A stretch of 42,537 nt of DNA, taken from NCBI GenBank assembly GCA_038240075.1, contig JBBSEC010000029.1:1-42537 (forward strand), given 5' to 3'. The stretch's first letter is position 1. Each line of letters starts with the position of its first letter. A program made the translations under genes and the position numbers. The notes under the pieces were generated by a model. That model worked only from the letters and a program-made list of their open reading frames with translations, ran no database searches and had not been told where the DNA came from. Shown one piece after another: positions 32,247 to 40,428 of the stretch. This stretch comes from DATBAK01 sp038240075 (GTDB taxonomy: Bacteria > Actinomycetota > Acidimicrobiia > IMCC26256 > PALSA-610).

Positions 32247-33473
32247 ATGGAAACACGCGTGTGGCGCAAGTCATCGTTGATCGTCGTGGCCGTGGCGGCG
32301 GTCGCCGCCGCACTCTCGGTGCCGGCGGTGGGAGTCGGCGCTTCGACGGGAGCGTCGTCGGCCTCGAGCCCCACTGTGAGCAGCGCGCACCACGTGTTTC
32401 AGATCGTGTTGGAGAACGAGGAGGAGGCGAGCTCGTTCCCGCGCAGAGGAACCGAGCTCGACCGACTCGCGAACCAGGGCGTCTTCGTTCCGCGCTACTT
32501 CGCCACGGGTCACGCGAGCCTCGACAACTACCTCGCGATGGTGTCAGGACAGGCGCAGTACTTCTCGACGAGCATCGACTGCCCGATTTACAAGAACGGG
32601 TCCGGCACGATCAATTCGCGGGGCTACTACACCCCCGTGAAGCCCCACGACACCGGCTGCGTCTACCCGGCCGGAATCAAGACCCTTCCCGAGCAGCTCG
32701 CCGCCGCGGGGAAAACGTGGAAGGGCTACATGCAGGACATGGGCAACACCACCACCCGCGAGACGTCACCGTGCGGGCAGCCCGCCGTCGCCGGTGTCGC
32801 CGTGAACCCGACTGTGGGCGCTGCCGACGACACCCAAAAGGCGACCGCGACAGACCAATACGCCGCGCGCCACAACCCGTTCGTCTACTTCCACTCGCTG
32901 ATCGATGTACCCGCTTCCGCCGCGTCGAGCCCGTGCGCCGCGAATGTCGAGCCGTTCACAAGCCTCGCAACCGATCTCACCGCGAACACGGTCGCGAACT
33001 ACTCGTTCATCACGCCCAACCTGTGTGACGACGGACATGATTCACCGTGCAAAGGCCCGGGTGCCGAGGGCGCGAACCCCGGAGCTGGTGGACTGAAGAG
33101 CGCGAACGCGTTCCTCGCCAAGGTCGTCCCAATGATCCAGGCGTCACAGGCCTACCAACAGGGCGGGCTCATCCTCATCACGTTCGACGAGGGCACGACG
33201 CCCAAGAGCTGCTGCGGCGAAGCCTATTTCTCGAGTGGCGGCGGCCAAGTCGGCGCGGTAATCCTCGGTCCGACGATCCACCCGCACGTGACCAGCTGCG
33301 CCTACAACCACTTCGCGCTGCTCCGCACGTGGGAAGACCTGTTCAACCTGACCGCGGCGCAAACGTCGATTCCCGGAAGCGACGGTCTGGGTCACCTCGC
33401 GCACGCCGGCGACCCCGGCCTCATCCCGCTGACCCGCGAGCTGACGGCAACGTCCAACCCCTGCGCCGCGTGA
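32247..33473 (+). CDS. Secreted phosphoesterase-family protein
   Basis: The 408-residue protein has a signal peptide (about 8-33, SLIVVAVAAVAAALSVPAVG). HVFQIVLENEEEASSFPR (about 48-65) matches the metal-site start of the phosphoesterase (acid phosphatase/phospholipase C-like) family. The usual Thr nucleophile may lie in the region FATGHASLDNYLAMVSGQ. GGLILITFDEG (about 305-315) gives the second metal Asp/Glu. Cys are many and even in the exported part, fitting disulfides. ATG 32247 is preferred over the upstream 32169 since the signal peptide begins there. The substrate is unknown. It is convergent with the glyoxalase-like gene. Confidence 0.82.
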   Translation: METRVWRKSSLIVVAVAAVAAALSVPAVGVGASTGASSASSPTVSSAHHVFQIVLENEEEASSFPRRGTELDRLANQGVFVPRYFATGHASLDNYLAMVSGQAQYFSTSIDCPIYKNGSGTINSRGYYTPVKPHDTGCVYPAGIKTLPEQLAAAGKTWKGYMQDMGNTTTRETSPCGQPAVAGVAVNPTVGAADDTQKATATDQYAARHNPFVYFHSLIDVPASAASSPCAANVEPFTSLATDLTANTVANYSFITPNLCDDGHDSPCKGPGAEGANPGAGGLKSANAFLAKVVPMIQASQAYQQGGLILITFDEGTTPKSCCGEAYFSSGGGQVGAVILGPTIHPHVTSCAYNHFALLRTWEDLFNLTAAQTSIPGSDGLGHLAHAGDPGLIPLTRELTATSNPCAA

Positions 33474-33488
33474 GCGCCGCCGATCCCG

Positions 33489-34058
33489 TCAGTCGGGGAC
33501 GACGCCGCCTCGAGCCTTGATGTCGGCGTGGCGCTCGCCGAAGTGCCAACGGTGCCCCTCGAGGTCGGTCGCCTCGTAGCGCCGTTCGCCGTAGAACGCG
33601 TCCTGGATCTCCATCGTCACGTCGGCACCCTCGGCGACGGCGTGCGCGTAGTGCGCGTCGATGTCCCGCACGTAGACCATCATCTGCACGGTCGTGTTGC
33701 CGATCGTGTGCGGGCTGTGGATCCGATGGATGTCGGCATTGGCGTGGCCGATCATCACCACACCGTCGCCGACCCGCAGCCACGCAAGCATCGACTCGTC
33801 GGTCTCCATGCGCGCCTCGCGAATCTCGGTGAGCTGGAACACGCGCGTGAGGTACTCGAGCGCGGCCCGCTCGTCCTCATACGCGAGACGCGGGTAGATG
33901 TCGGGCGTCTTCAGGACGGACGTCGTGTCGTCGTGGCTCGCGTCGATGGTTGACATCAGTCGCTCCTTCTCTCGGGCGAAGACCGTCGGCTCGACCGGAT
34001 CGTCGGGGCGGACCCGGTCGGGCCGCAGCTCCCTGAGTCGGTCGAAGTCGTCGCTCAC
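33489..34058 (-). CDS. Glyoxalase/VOC-fold protein, possibly with anti-sigma-like N-terminal remnant
   Basis: The frame gives 189 residues from GTG 34058. Residues about 45-175 form a VOC fold of the PhnB-like type: IYPRLAYEDERAALEYLTRVF, RVGDGVVMIGHANAD, VQMMVYVRDIDAHYAHAVAE and the C-terminal ATDLEGHRWHFGE. Residues 1-35 (SDDFDRLRELRPDRVRPDDP, FAREKERLM) resemble the start of proteins usually encoded right after ECF sigma factors. GTG 34058 overlaps the sigma factor stop by four bases, and ATG 33956 inside the frame has its own site (GAAGGAG), so the VOC gene may start there. Two translation products are possible. Confidence 0.75.
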   Translation of the reverse strand: MSDDFDRLRELRPDRVRPDDPVEPTVFAREKERLMSTIDASHDDTTSVLKTPDIYPRLAYEDERAALEYLTRVFQLTEIREARMETDESMLAWLRVGDGVVMIGHANADIHRIHSPHTIGNTTVQMMVYVRDIDAHYAHAVAEGADVTMEIQDAFYGERRYEATDLEGHRWHFGERHADIKARGGVVPD

Positions 34059-34615
34059 CGTTGTCTCCCGATCGACGTCTGCAGTTCACGCAAACTCTGG
34101 CGTGCGCGATTGATGCGCGAGCGCACCGTACCGATCGGCACCTCGAGCGCGCTCGCGATCTCCTCGTATCCAAGCTCCTCCCATGCATACAGGAGCAACG
34201 CGTCACGTTCGCCGTCGGGCAGGAGCGCGAGCGCCTCCGCGACCCGCGGCAACAGGTCAACGGCATCGAGCCTGCTCGCGATGGCGTCCGCCGGATCCTC
34301 GGCCGCCCGTTGGCGCGACAACACGCGCGCGGTCGCGCGCAGGCGACGCGCCTCACTGCGCCGATGATGCGCGATCAGGTTGGTCGCGATCCCGTAGAGC
34401 CACGGCCTCGCGTTCGGTCGGTCGCAGTCGTACGCGCCGCGTTTCTCGAAGCCAACGCGGAAGACCTCCCCGAGCAGCGACTCCGCCGCGTCGACACCGA
34501 CCCGGCGGACGAGAAAGCGGAACACGACCGTCGCGTGCCGGTCGAAGAGCTCACCAAAGCGGCCCGGCGCGTCGAGTGACGCCCGGATCACCGCCGCATC
34601 GGACTCGGGAACCAT
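34055..34615 (-). CDS. ECF-type RNA polymerase sigma factor
   Basis: The 186-residue protein has region 2 (FGELFDRHATVVFRFLVRRV, then NARPWLYGIATNLIAHHRRS) and region 4 (LLPDGERDALLLYAWEELGY, EEIASALEVPIGTVRSRINR). The start is ATG 34615, at the domain; an open frame runs to 34702 but is not needed. It directs polymerase to a small set of stress promoters; targets unknown. The gene after it (33489-34058) overlaps by four bases and begins like an anti-sigma-linked protein. A degenerate RsbW-like gene lies upstream on the same strand. Confidence 0.9.
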   Translation of the reverse strand: MVPESDAAVIRASLDAPGRFGELFDRHATVVFRFLVRRVGVDAAESLLGEVFRVGFEKRGAYDCDRPNARPWLYGIATNLIAHHRRSEARRLRATARVLSRQRAAEDPADAIASRLDAVDLLPRVAEALALLPDGERDALLLYAWEELGYEEIASALEVPIGTVRSRINRARQSLRELQTSIGRQR

Positions 34616-34664
34616 CACGCGAATCTTTCCCGCTCCCCGCCGCCGGTTCGCGAAATGGTCCGTG

Positions 34665-35138
34665 CTAGCGGATTCTCCACATCGCGGCGCCACCGCGGGC
34701 ATTCGGGCTCAAGGGGGTGGACGCATGGCGGTCACCGTCGCGGAACGACACTGTTCCCGGGCCGGTGCGGACGACGGGTGACTCCGCCCACAAGAGCGCG
34801 TGGCCGGTTTCGTACGACATCCCCCAGGAGCCCGCGAGGTGGTCGAGCAGTGCGAAGCCGATGTCGTGATCGGCGTCGGGCACGAGGCGCAATCGCTCGG
34901 CAGAGCTGATGTCGGCGACACTGGCGCGGGCCTTACCGTCGTCGAGCTGCACGCGGACTTCGAGCGGACCGGGCGTCGTGCCGATCGCCGCCGTCACCAG
35001 CTCGTTCACGACCGAGACGAACGCATCGGCGTCACTGTCGGCGACCGAGCGGTCGTGCAGCGCCGTCGCCACTTCGCGCCGCAGGGGACACAACTCAGTG
35101 GCTCTCGCCGGGATACGAAGATCGAGGATTGCAGTCAT
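34665..35138 (-). CDS. Degenerate RsbW/anti-sigma-like ATPase-fold protein
   Basis: The 157-residue protein lines up with the HATPase_c anti-sigma group: ALHDRSVADSDADAFVSVVN, ELVTAAIGT (N-box), then LEVRVQLDDGKARASVADIS and DIGFALLDHLAGSWGMSYET. In the N-box the Asn is Ala (ELVTAA) and the usual DxG of the G1 box is DIS, so ATP binding and kinase activity are probably lost while the fold is kept. ATG 35138 is likely the start; the frame begins at TTG 35150. It follows the intact RsbW-like gene by 72 bases on the same strand. A role as a partner-binding decoy or sensor is inference. Confidence 0.7.
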   Translation of the reverse strand: MTAILDLRIPARATELCPLRREVATALHDRSVADSDADAFVSVVNELVTAAIGTTPGPLEVRVQLDDGKARASVADISSAERLRLVPDADHDIGFALLDHLAGSWGMSYETGHALLWAESPVVRTGPGTVSFRDGDRHASTPLSPNARGGAAMWRIR

Positions 35139-35210
35139 TTGGAGCACCAATCAGTCGGAGGTACTCCTACCCGACTGCGGCGCTCCGGAACCCCGTGGAT
35201 CGCGTTCGGC

Positions 35211-35753
35211 TCAGACGCGACTCAGGGCGCGGCGATGAGTCCGGCTCTCCTGGCGTCGCCGCGACTCGCCTTTCGACCGCGTGGGTCGGGCGTTTCGCGG
35301 CGAATCGCCACTCGCGATGTCGGGGCGTGTCGCCGAAGCGCGTGGCTCGGCCGCCTCGCCGCCTTCGACGGCACGGTCCGTCGAACGGAGCGCCACAACG
35401 AACCAGACGGTCTTCCCGCTGTGTCCGGCGGTCTCCGTCACGCCCCAATCGTCGGAGAGCGCGTCGACGATCTGCAGACCGCGTCCGGACTGCTCGGTCG
35501 GTCCCGGATCGCGCAGGCTCGGTCGCTGTTCACCTTCGTCGCTCACCGCCACGCGAATGCGCGCGTCATCACGCTCGAGCGAGAGGACGAACTCGCTCGC
35601 CGCGTGACGCACCGAGTTCGTGACCAACTCCGACACCATCACCGTGATGGAGTCGGCGAGCTCGCGGTCGATGCCGTCGAGCGTCTCGGCCGCGAACCGC
35701 CGAGCTCGGACGATCGACTGCACGGCACTCGGGAACGCGCGTTCCGACTTCAT
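35211..35753 (-). CDS. RsbW/SpoIIAB-like anti-sigma kinase with Arg-rich tail
   Basis: Residues about 5-130 form a complete HATPase_c anti-sigma kinase: ITVMVSELVTNSVRHAASEF (N-box with Asn), VAVSDEGEQRP (G1), GRGLQIVDALSDDWGVTETA (G2). The tail of about 50 residues (about 131-180) is rich in Arg, Ser and Ala and predicted disordered. In this family the kinase binds a sigma factor and phosphorylates a STAS antagonist. Its start overlaps the STAS gene stop by four bases (ATGA), so the two are coupled. Confidence 0.86.
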   Translation of the reverse strand: MKSERAFPSAVQSIVRARRFAAETLDGIDRELADSITVMVSELVTNSVRHAASEFVLSLERDDARIRVAVSDEGEQRPSLRDPGPTEQSGRGLQIVDALSDDWGVTETAGHSGKTVWFVVALRSTDRAVEGGEAAEPRASATRPDIASGDSPRNARPTRSKGESRRRQESRTHRRALSRV

Positions 35754-36076
35754 GACTCGAGGCGGAGCACGCCGGTCAGGCCGGTGGCCTCGATGATCCT
35801 CTGCACCGTGGTCGACGGATTCCGGACCTCGACCCGATCGACCCGCTCCGCGATCCGAAGCAGCGCCGCGATTCCCGAGCTGTCGATGAACGACAACGCC
35901 GAGAGATCCATGACGACAAGGTCGTGAGGTTCACCGAGCACCGCGCGGAGCTCGGCCTCGACGCTGTGCACATTCGACATGTCGACCTCACCGCTGAGGC
36001 TCACCACCAGTGGGCCCGAACCGTCGGCTGACCGCTCGACGGTGGCCTGCGAGACGTCGTCTTCTAGGTCTGCCAT
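35750..36076 (-). CDS. STAS-domain anti-sigma factor antagonist
   Basis: The 108-residue protein is a single STAS domain: PLVVSLSGEVDMSNVHSVEA, LVVMDLSALSFIDSSGIAAL. The Ser pair in FIDSSG carries the phosphorylatable Ser (about 66-67). When dephosphorylated it should bind the RsbW-like kinase and free the sigma factor. Its start lies inside the end of the upstream phosphatase gene (13-base overlap), so phosphatase, antagonist and kinase are one operon. Confidence 0.93.
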   Translation of the reverse strand: MADLEDDVSQATVERSADGSGPLVVSLSGEVDMSNVHSVEAELRAVLGEPHDLVVMDLSALSFIDSSGIAALLRIAERVDRVEVRNPSTTVQRIIEATGLTGVLRLES

Positions 36077-37665
36077 CGGAACCCCAGAATCGCGGTGTCG
36101 TCTGCCGATCCGGTCGGAATGGCCTGATCGAGAATCCTCGTGAGCATGTCGTCGACGGAGCCGCGGGTGTCGAGCGCGGCCCGCCGGAGTCGTTCGCGTC
36201 CGACATCGAGATTCTCACCCCGGCGCTCGACGAGGCCGTCGGTATAGGCCAGCAGCGTGCCCTGCTCGGGGATCACCATGGACCTCGAACTATACGGTGC
36301 ATTGTCGACGACACCGAGCGGCGCGCCGATGTCGGTCGTGACGAATCGAGCCCCGTCGGCGGCAATGACGAGCGGGTCCGGATGCCCCGCGTTGGCGAGG
36401 ATGACGCGATGCGCGGCGACATCGATCGCGCCGCAGATGGCCGTCGCGAAATGGCCGTCCCGCCCGACATCGATGAGGCGCGAGACCTTCGTGAGGATGA
36501 CCTCCGGAGCATCTCCCTGAGCCGCGTACGCGCGCACGGCATAGCGCAGCTCGGCCATCGCGGTGGCGGCCCGTAACCCGCGGCCGGAGACGTCGCCGAC
36601 GACGAACACGAAGTGGTCGCCGACGACGTGCATGACGTCGTACCAGTCGCCGCCGATGTCGACGCCCTCGGCCCCCGCGACATACCGCGTCGCGAGCTCG
36701 AGCCCGGCGATCTGCGGCAGCACGTCGGGCAGCAGGCTGTGCTGCAGGGCCCGCGCGACCGACCGCTGTTCGCGGTAGAGCTCGTCGTTCTCGCTCGCAA
36801 GCGACTCCGCGTGCACCCGCCGGCGGACGAGGCGTTCGACCAGGAACGCACCGGCCAGCGTGAGCACCAGTCCGCCGGACCCGAGACCCCACGGGAGCCG
36901 GGCCAGGAGATCGCCGCCGAGCTCCTTCCGCGGCGTCATCACCAACAGCAGTTGAGAGTTACCGAACGGCACCGCGACGGAGGCCCGCCTCCCACCGGGG
37001 ACCGAGCCACCCGTGCTCGACGCCACGAGCTCGGGCGGCGACGGCTGGTTTCCGAGGTACAACGCGTAGTCGAGGTCGGCGAACGCAGAGTTCTTGTCGA
37101 CCGTGGCGCGGCGGTTCTTCGGGAACGGCGACTCGGCGTACACGACGAAGTGGGCACTTGATACCGCAGCCGAATAGGCGTAACCGAGGCGGCGCTCCGG
37201 CGCCGTCAGCAGGTTGTCGATGACGATCGTGCCCTTGCCGATCGCGGGTCGCAGCACCTGCTGAATCCGCGCGGGCGTAGCCTTCGCGAGCTCGGACTGA
37301 ACCCCGACCGACGTGACGAGTGTCGGCGGTCCCGAGTCGACCGACCAGAGCGACGCCGAGATGAACCGCTGCCCCGTCACGCTCGGCGTCATCAGCTGAC
37401 GGAACGACTCGGCGTTGCCGTTGGTGACCTCGGCCACCGTGGCCGCCGAGGCGAGTGGAGTCGCCAGGTTCGGTACGGCCGCACCCGCGACCGCACCCGC
37501 CTCCCGCACCCGCTGCTTCAGGAGCCGGTCCTCGTTCGTGTGGTGGACGGCCTGGGCGCCCAACGCCAGCGCCGCGGTGACCACCAACCCCACGAGGAGC
37601 ACGACGAGGGTGCCGAGATGGATCGGCCGGACCCGGCTCGGGGCCGCTTCAGGCGATGTCGACAC
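36064..37665 (-). CDS. Membrane PP2C (SpoIIE-type) serine phosphatase with extracellular sensor
   Basis: The protein is 533 residues from GTG 37665, which has GAGGA seven bases upstream; the frame reaches back to GTG 37713. A first helix (about 16-38), an outer domain of about 220 residues and a second helix (about 257-277) frame a sensor of CHASE type. A short linker (VHAESLASENDELYREQRSV) leads to the SpoIIE domain with metal ligands in DIGGDWYDVM, VVGDVSGRGL and the terminal ADDTAIL. It likely dephosphorylates the STAS partner in answer to an outside signal. It heads the partner-switching operon. Confidence 0.9.
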   Translation of the reverse strand: MSTSPEAAPSRVRPIHLGTLVVLLVGLVVTAALALGAQAVHHTNEDRLLKQRVREAGAVAGAAVPNLATPLASAATVAEVTNGNAESFRQLMTPSVTGQRFISASLWSVDSGPPTLVTSVGVQSELAKATPARIQQVLRPAIGKGTIVIDNLLTAPERRLGYAYSAAVSSAHFVVYAESPFPKNRRATVDKNSAFADLDYALYLGNQPSPPELVASSTGGSVPGGRRASVAVPFGNSQLLLVMTPRKELGGDLLARLPWGLGSGGLVLTLAGAFLVERLVRRRVHAESLASENDELYREQRSVARALQHSLLPDVLPQIAGLELATRYVAGAEGVDIGGDWYDVMHVVGDHFVFVVGDVSGRGLRAATAMAELRYAVRAYAAQGDAPEVILTKVSRLIDVGRDGHFATAICGAIDVAAHRVILANAGHPDPLVIAADGARFVTTDIGAPLGVVDNAPYSSRSMVIPEQGTLLAYTDGLVERRGENLDVGRERLRRAALDTRGSVDDMLTRILDQAIPTGSADDTAILGFRWQT

Positions 37666-37819
37666 GGAGCGATCCTCGAGGTTGCGGTGGGACTTCCGGG
37701 CGATCGGCCTCACTCGGCTGCCTCGCGCCGCACATTATGGAGTGAGGCCGCACGGGAGTGCACACACCCCGGCAAATTGGGGCGATTGACGCGGTCGTGG
37801 CCGTGGGTACAGACGCACG

Positions 37820-38278
37820 ATGAGCACGACCACACTGGCCGACCTGAGCGCCTGCCGGCTCTCGTGGAGTGACGATCGCGAGCCCGGGCTCACGCGCGTG
37901 CGCGCCGGAACGGGATTCAGCTACCGCGACGCCGGCGGCCGTGTCGTCCGCGACGCGCCGACACTGGCGCGCCTGCGCGCGCTCGCAGTACCACCCGCGT
38001 GGACCGACGTCTGGTTGTGCCCGCACGCCGACGGACACCTCCAGGCCACCGGACGCGACGCACGTGGTCGCAAGCAGTACCGGTACCACCCGAGGTTCCA
38101 GGAGCACTCCGAGAACGCGAAGTTCGAGCACCTCGCCGAGTTCGGTCGCGCGCTCCCCCGTGTCCGCCGCCGCGTCGCCTCCGATCCTCACCACGCTGCG
38201 CCGGTGCCACGCCCGCGTCGAACGCGGTGCCGTCCGGTTCCAATTTCGGGGTAAGAGCGGTCTCGACCACGCGGTCGC
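37820..38278 (+). pseudogene. DNA topoisomerase IB remnant
   Basis: From ATG 37820 the frame gives the N-terminal domain of bacterial topoisomerase IB: FSYRDAGGRVVRDAPTLARL, PPAWTDVWLCPHADGHLQAT, GRDARGRKQYRYHPRFQEHS. After LPRVRRRVASD (near 38185) the match stops. A second frame then reads ILTTLRRCHARVERGAVRFQ and FRGKSGLDHAV, part of the core domain found some 40 residues later in relatives, and ends near 38278. The catalytic C-terminal domain with Tyr is absent. A deletion with frame change plus loss of the 3' half explains this. Confidence 0.8.
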
Positions 38279-38501
38279 CGGTTGCTCGCGCTCCTCGAAC
38301 CGACCGCTCGCGCAGGCCGGTGGCGGCCCGCAGACGCGCGCGCGGCCTGCGCGCGCCGGTACGGCCGTCACGCGTCCGTCGCGCTGCGGTCACGGCCGTT
38401 TCCTATGTTGCTACGTAGTGCTCGCTCGATGATCCGCTGGGGATCACGCGGTCGCATCCCCGGACCCGGACCCGGTCCTCGCTACGAGTAGACGGAGCAC
38501 C

Positions 38502-40367
38502 ATGCCGAGCGAGCACCAGCTTTCCGACGTATTGCAGGAGTTCGCCCGCACGCTCGTCACGGACTTCCCCATCCAGGGCATCCTCGACCATCTCGTCGAA
38601 CGCATCGTCGACGTCCTGCCGATCACGGGCGCGGGCGTGGTGCTCATGTCACCGGGAGTGGGGTCACGCTACGTCGCCGCTTCTGACCCGTTGGCCATGC
38701 GGTACGAGCAGCTGCAAGGCGAGCTCGACGAAGGTCCGGGTATCGCGGCGTACGAGACCGGCGAGTCGGTCGCGGTGCCCGACCTGAGCGATGACGGCTG
38801 CTTCCCGAAGTTCTCGACCAGTGCGCTCGGCATCGGTCTGGCCGCGATGTTCACGTTTCCGCTGCGCAACGGGAACGAGCAGTTGGGCGCGCTCGACCTC
38901 TACCGCGCGACTCCGGGACCACTCGACGCCGAGGCAATGGACGCCGCGCAGACGCTGGCCGACATCGCGGCCGCGTACCTGATCAACGCGCAGTCGCGCA
39001 TCGACCTGCGCGAGTCGTCCGAGAAGTCGCGCGAGACCGCGCTCCACGACCCGTTGACCGGACTGCCGAACCGCGTGCTCCTGCTGGAGCGACTCGAGCA
39101 CACCGTGCTGCACGGCCGCCGCTCCGGCGCGGTCGCCGCGATCCTGTTCGCCGACCTCGACCGCTTCAAGAAGGTGAACGACCTCTACGGGCACAGCGTC
39201 GGCGACGAGCTCCTCGTCGCCGTCGCCGACCGGCTGCGCGCCGTCGTGCGACCGGGCGACACGCTCGCGCGCACGTCGGGCGACGAGTTCGTCGTGCTCT
39301 GCGAAGACATCAACGGACGATCGCACGCCGACAGCATCGCGTCGCGCATCGGTGCCGCCGTCGCCGCCCCGTTCGAGCTGTCGGTCGGCGAGGTGCTGAT
39401 GACGGCCAGCGTCGGCATCGCGTTCTCGGGGCCGACCGATCAGTTGTCGGAGCAGCTGCTGCAGGATGCCGACACCGCGATGTACCAGGCGAAGCGCAAA
39501 GGCGGTGCCCGCCACCAGATCGTCGACCTGCGCGAGCAGCATCGGGCCGACGAGCGCGCGACCCTCGAACGCGATCTGCGGGGCGCATCGAAACGGGGCG
39601 AGCTCCGAACCGAGTACCAACCCATCGTCGAGACCGGCACCGGGCGCATCATCGGCGTCGAGGCGCTCCTGCGGTGGGCGCATCCGTCGCGCGGCGCGGT
39701 GTCGCCGACGGTGCTCGTGCCCCTCGCCGAGCGGGGCGGGCTGATCACCGAGATCGGACGGTGGGTGCTCGACAACGCCTGTTCCGATCGACACCGCTGG
39801 AAGCGGGAGCACGCGAGCGACGACCTCAGCATCTCCGTGAACGTCTCCGTCCACCAGCTCATGTCGCCCGACTACGCGACCACGGTCGCGGCCGTGCTCG
39901 CGAAGACGAACACCGATCCCGGGGTCGTCACCCTCGAAGTCACCGAAAGCGTCTTCGTCCAGGACAGCGAACGCGCGCTCGTCGTGCTCAACGAGCTCAA
40001 GCGCATCGGCGTGAAGTTGGCTCTCGACGACTTCGGGACCGGCTACTCGTCACTCACCTACCTGCGCCAGTTCCCGATCGACATCCTCAAGATCGACCAG
40101 ACGTTCGTCGCCGACCTCGGCGACGACCCCGCCAGCCACGCCATCATCGCGTCCGTCGTCGAGCTCGCCCACATGCTCGGGATGACGGTCGTCGCCGAGG
40201 GCGTGGAGACCGCACGCCAACACGACCGGCTCGGCTCGCTCGGATGCGACTCGTGTCAGGGCTTCTACTTCGCGAAGCCGATGACGGCCGACAACCTCGT
40301 CGAGCTGACCGAAGGGCGCGCCAACGACCGTGGGGTGCTCCTACCCAGTCTCGTCGCGACGTCGTGA
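38502..40367 (+). CDS. GAF-GGDEF-EAL cyclic-di-GMP turnover protein
   Basis: The 621-residue protein has an N-terminal GAF domain (about 10-165, ILDHLVERIVDVLPITGAGVV), a GGDEF domain (about 175-340) and an EAL domain (about 350-605). The GGDEF signature is SGDEF at 259-263 (TLARTSGDEFVVL). The first Gly is Ser, so cyclase activity is uncertain. The EAL motif (GVEALLRW) and DDFGTGYSSL (loop 6) are intact, so phosphodiesterase activity is likely. No membrane segment. Start ATG 38502 has GGAG seven bases upstream. Spacing to the topoisomerase remnant is about 220 bases. Confidence 0.92.
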   Translation: MPSEHQLSDVLQEFARTLVTDFPIQGILDHLVERIVDVLPITGAGVVLMSPGVGSRYVAASDPLAMRYEQLQGELDEGPGIAAYETGESVAVPDLSDDGCFPKFSTSALGIGLAAMFTFPLRNGNEQLGALDLYRATPGPLDAEAMDAAQTLADIAAAYLINAQSRIDLRESSEKSRETALHDPLTGLPNRVLLLERLEHTVLHGRRSGAVAAILFADLDRFKKVNDLYGHSVGDELLVAVADRLRAVVRPGDTLARTSGDEFVVLCEDINGRSHADSIASRIGAAVAAPFELSVGEVLMTASVGIAFSGPTDQLSEQLLQDADTAMYQAKRKGGARHQIVDLREQHRADERATLERDLRGASKRGELRTEYQPIVETGTGRIIGVEALLRWAHPSRGAVSPTVLVPLAERGGLITEIGRWVLDNACSDRHRWKREHASDDLSISVNVSVHQLMSPDYATTVAAVLAKTNTDPGVVTLEVTESVFVQDSERALVVLNELKRIGVKLALDDFGTGYSSLTYLRQFPIDILKIDQTFVADLGDDPASHAIIASVVELAHMLGMTVVAEGVETARQHDRLGSLGCDSCQGFYFAKPMTADNLVELTEGRANDRGVLLPSLVATS

Positions 40368-40428
40368 GCACCCCCGCGTAACCGGCGGAGCATCCCGCCG
40401 TTCCGACCGTGTGCGACGATGTCGCGTC

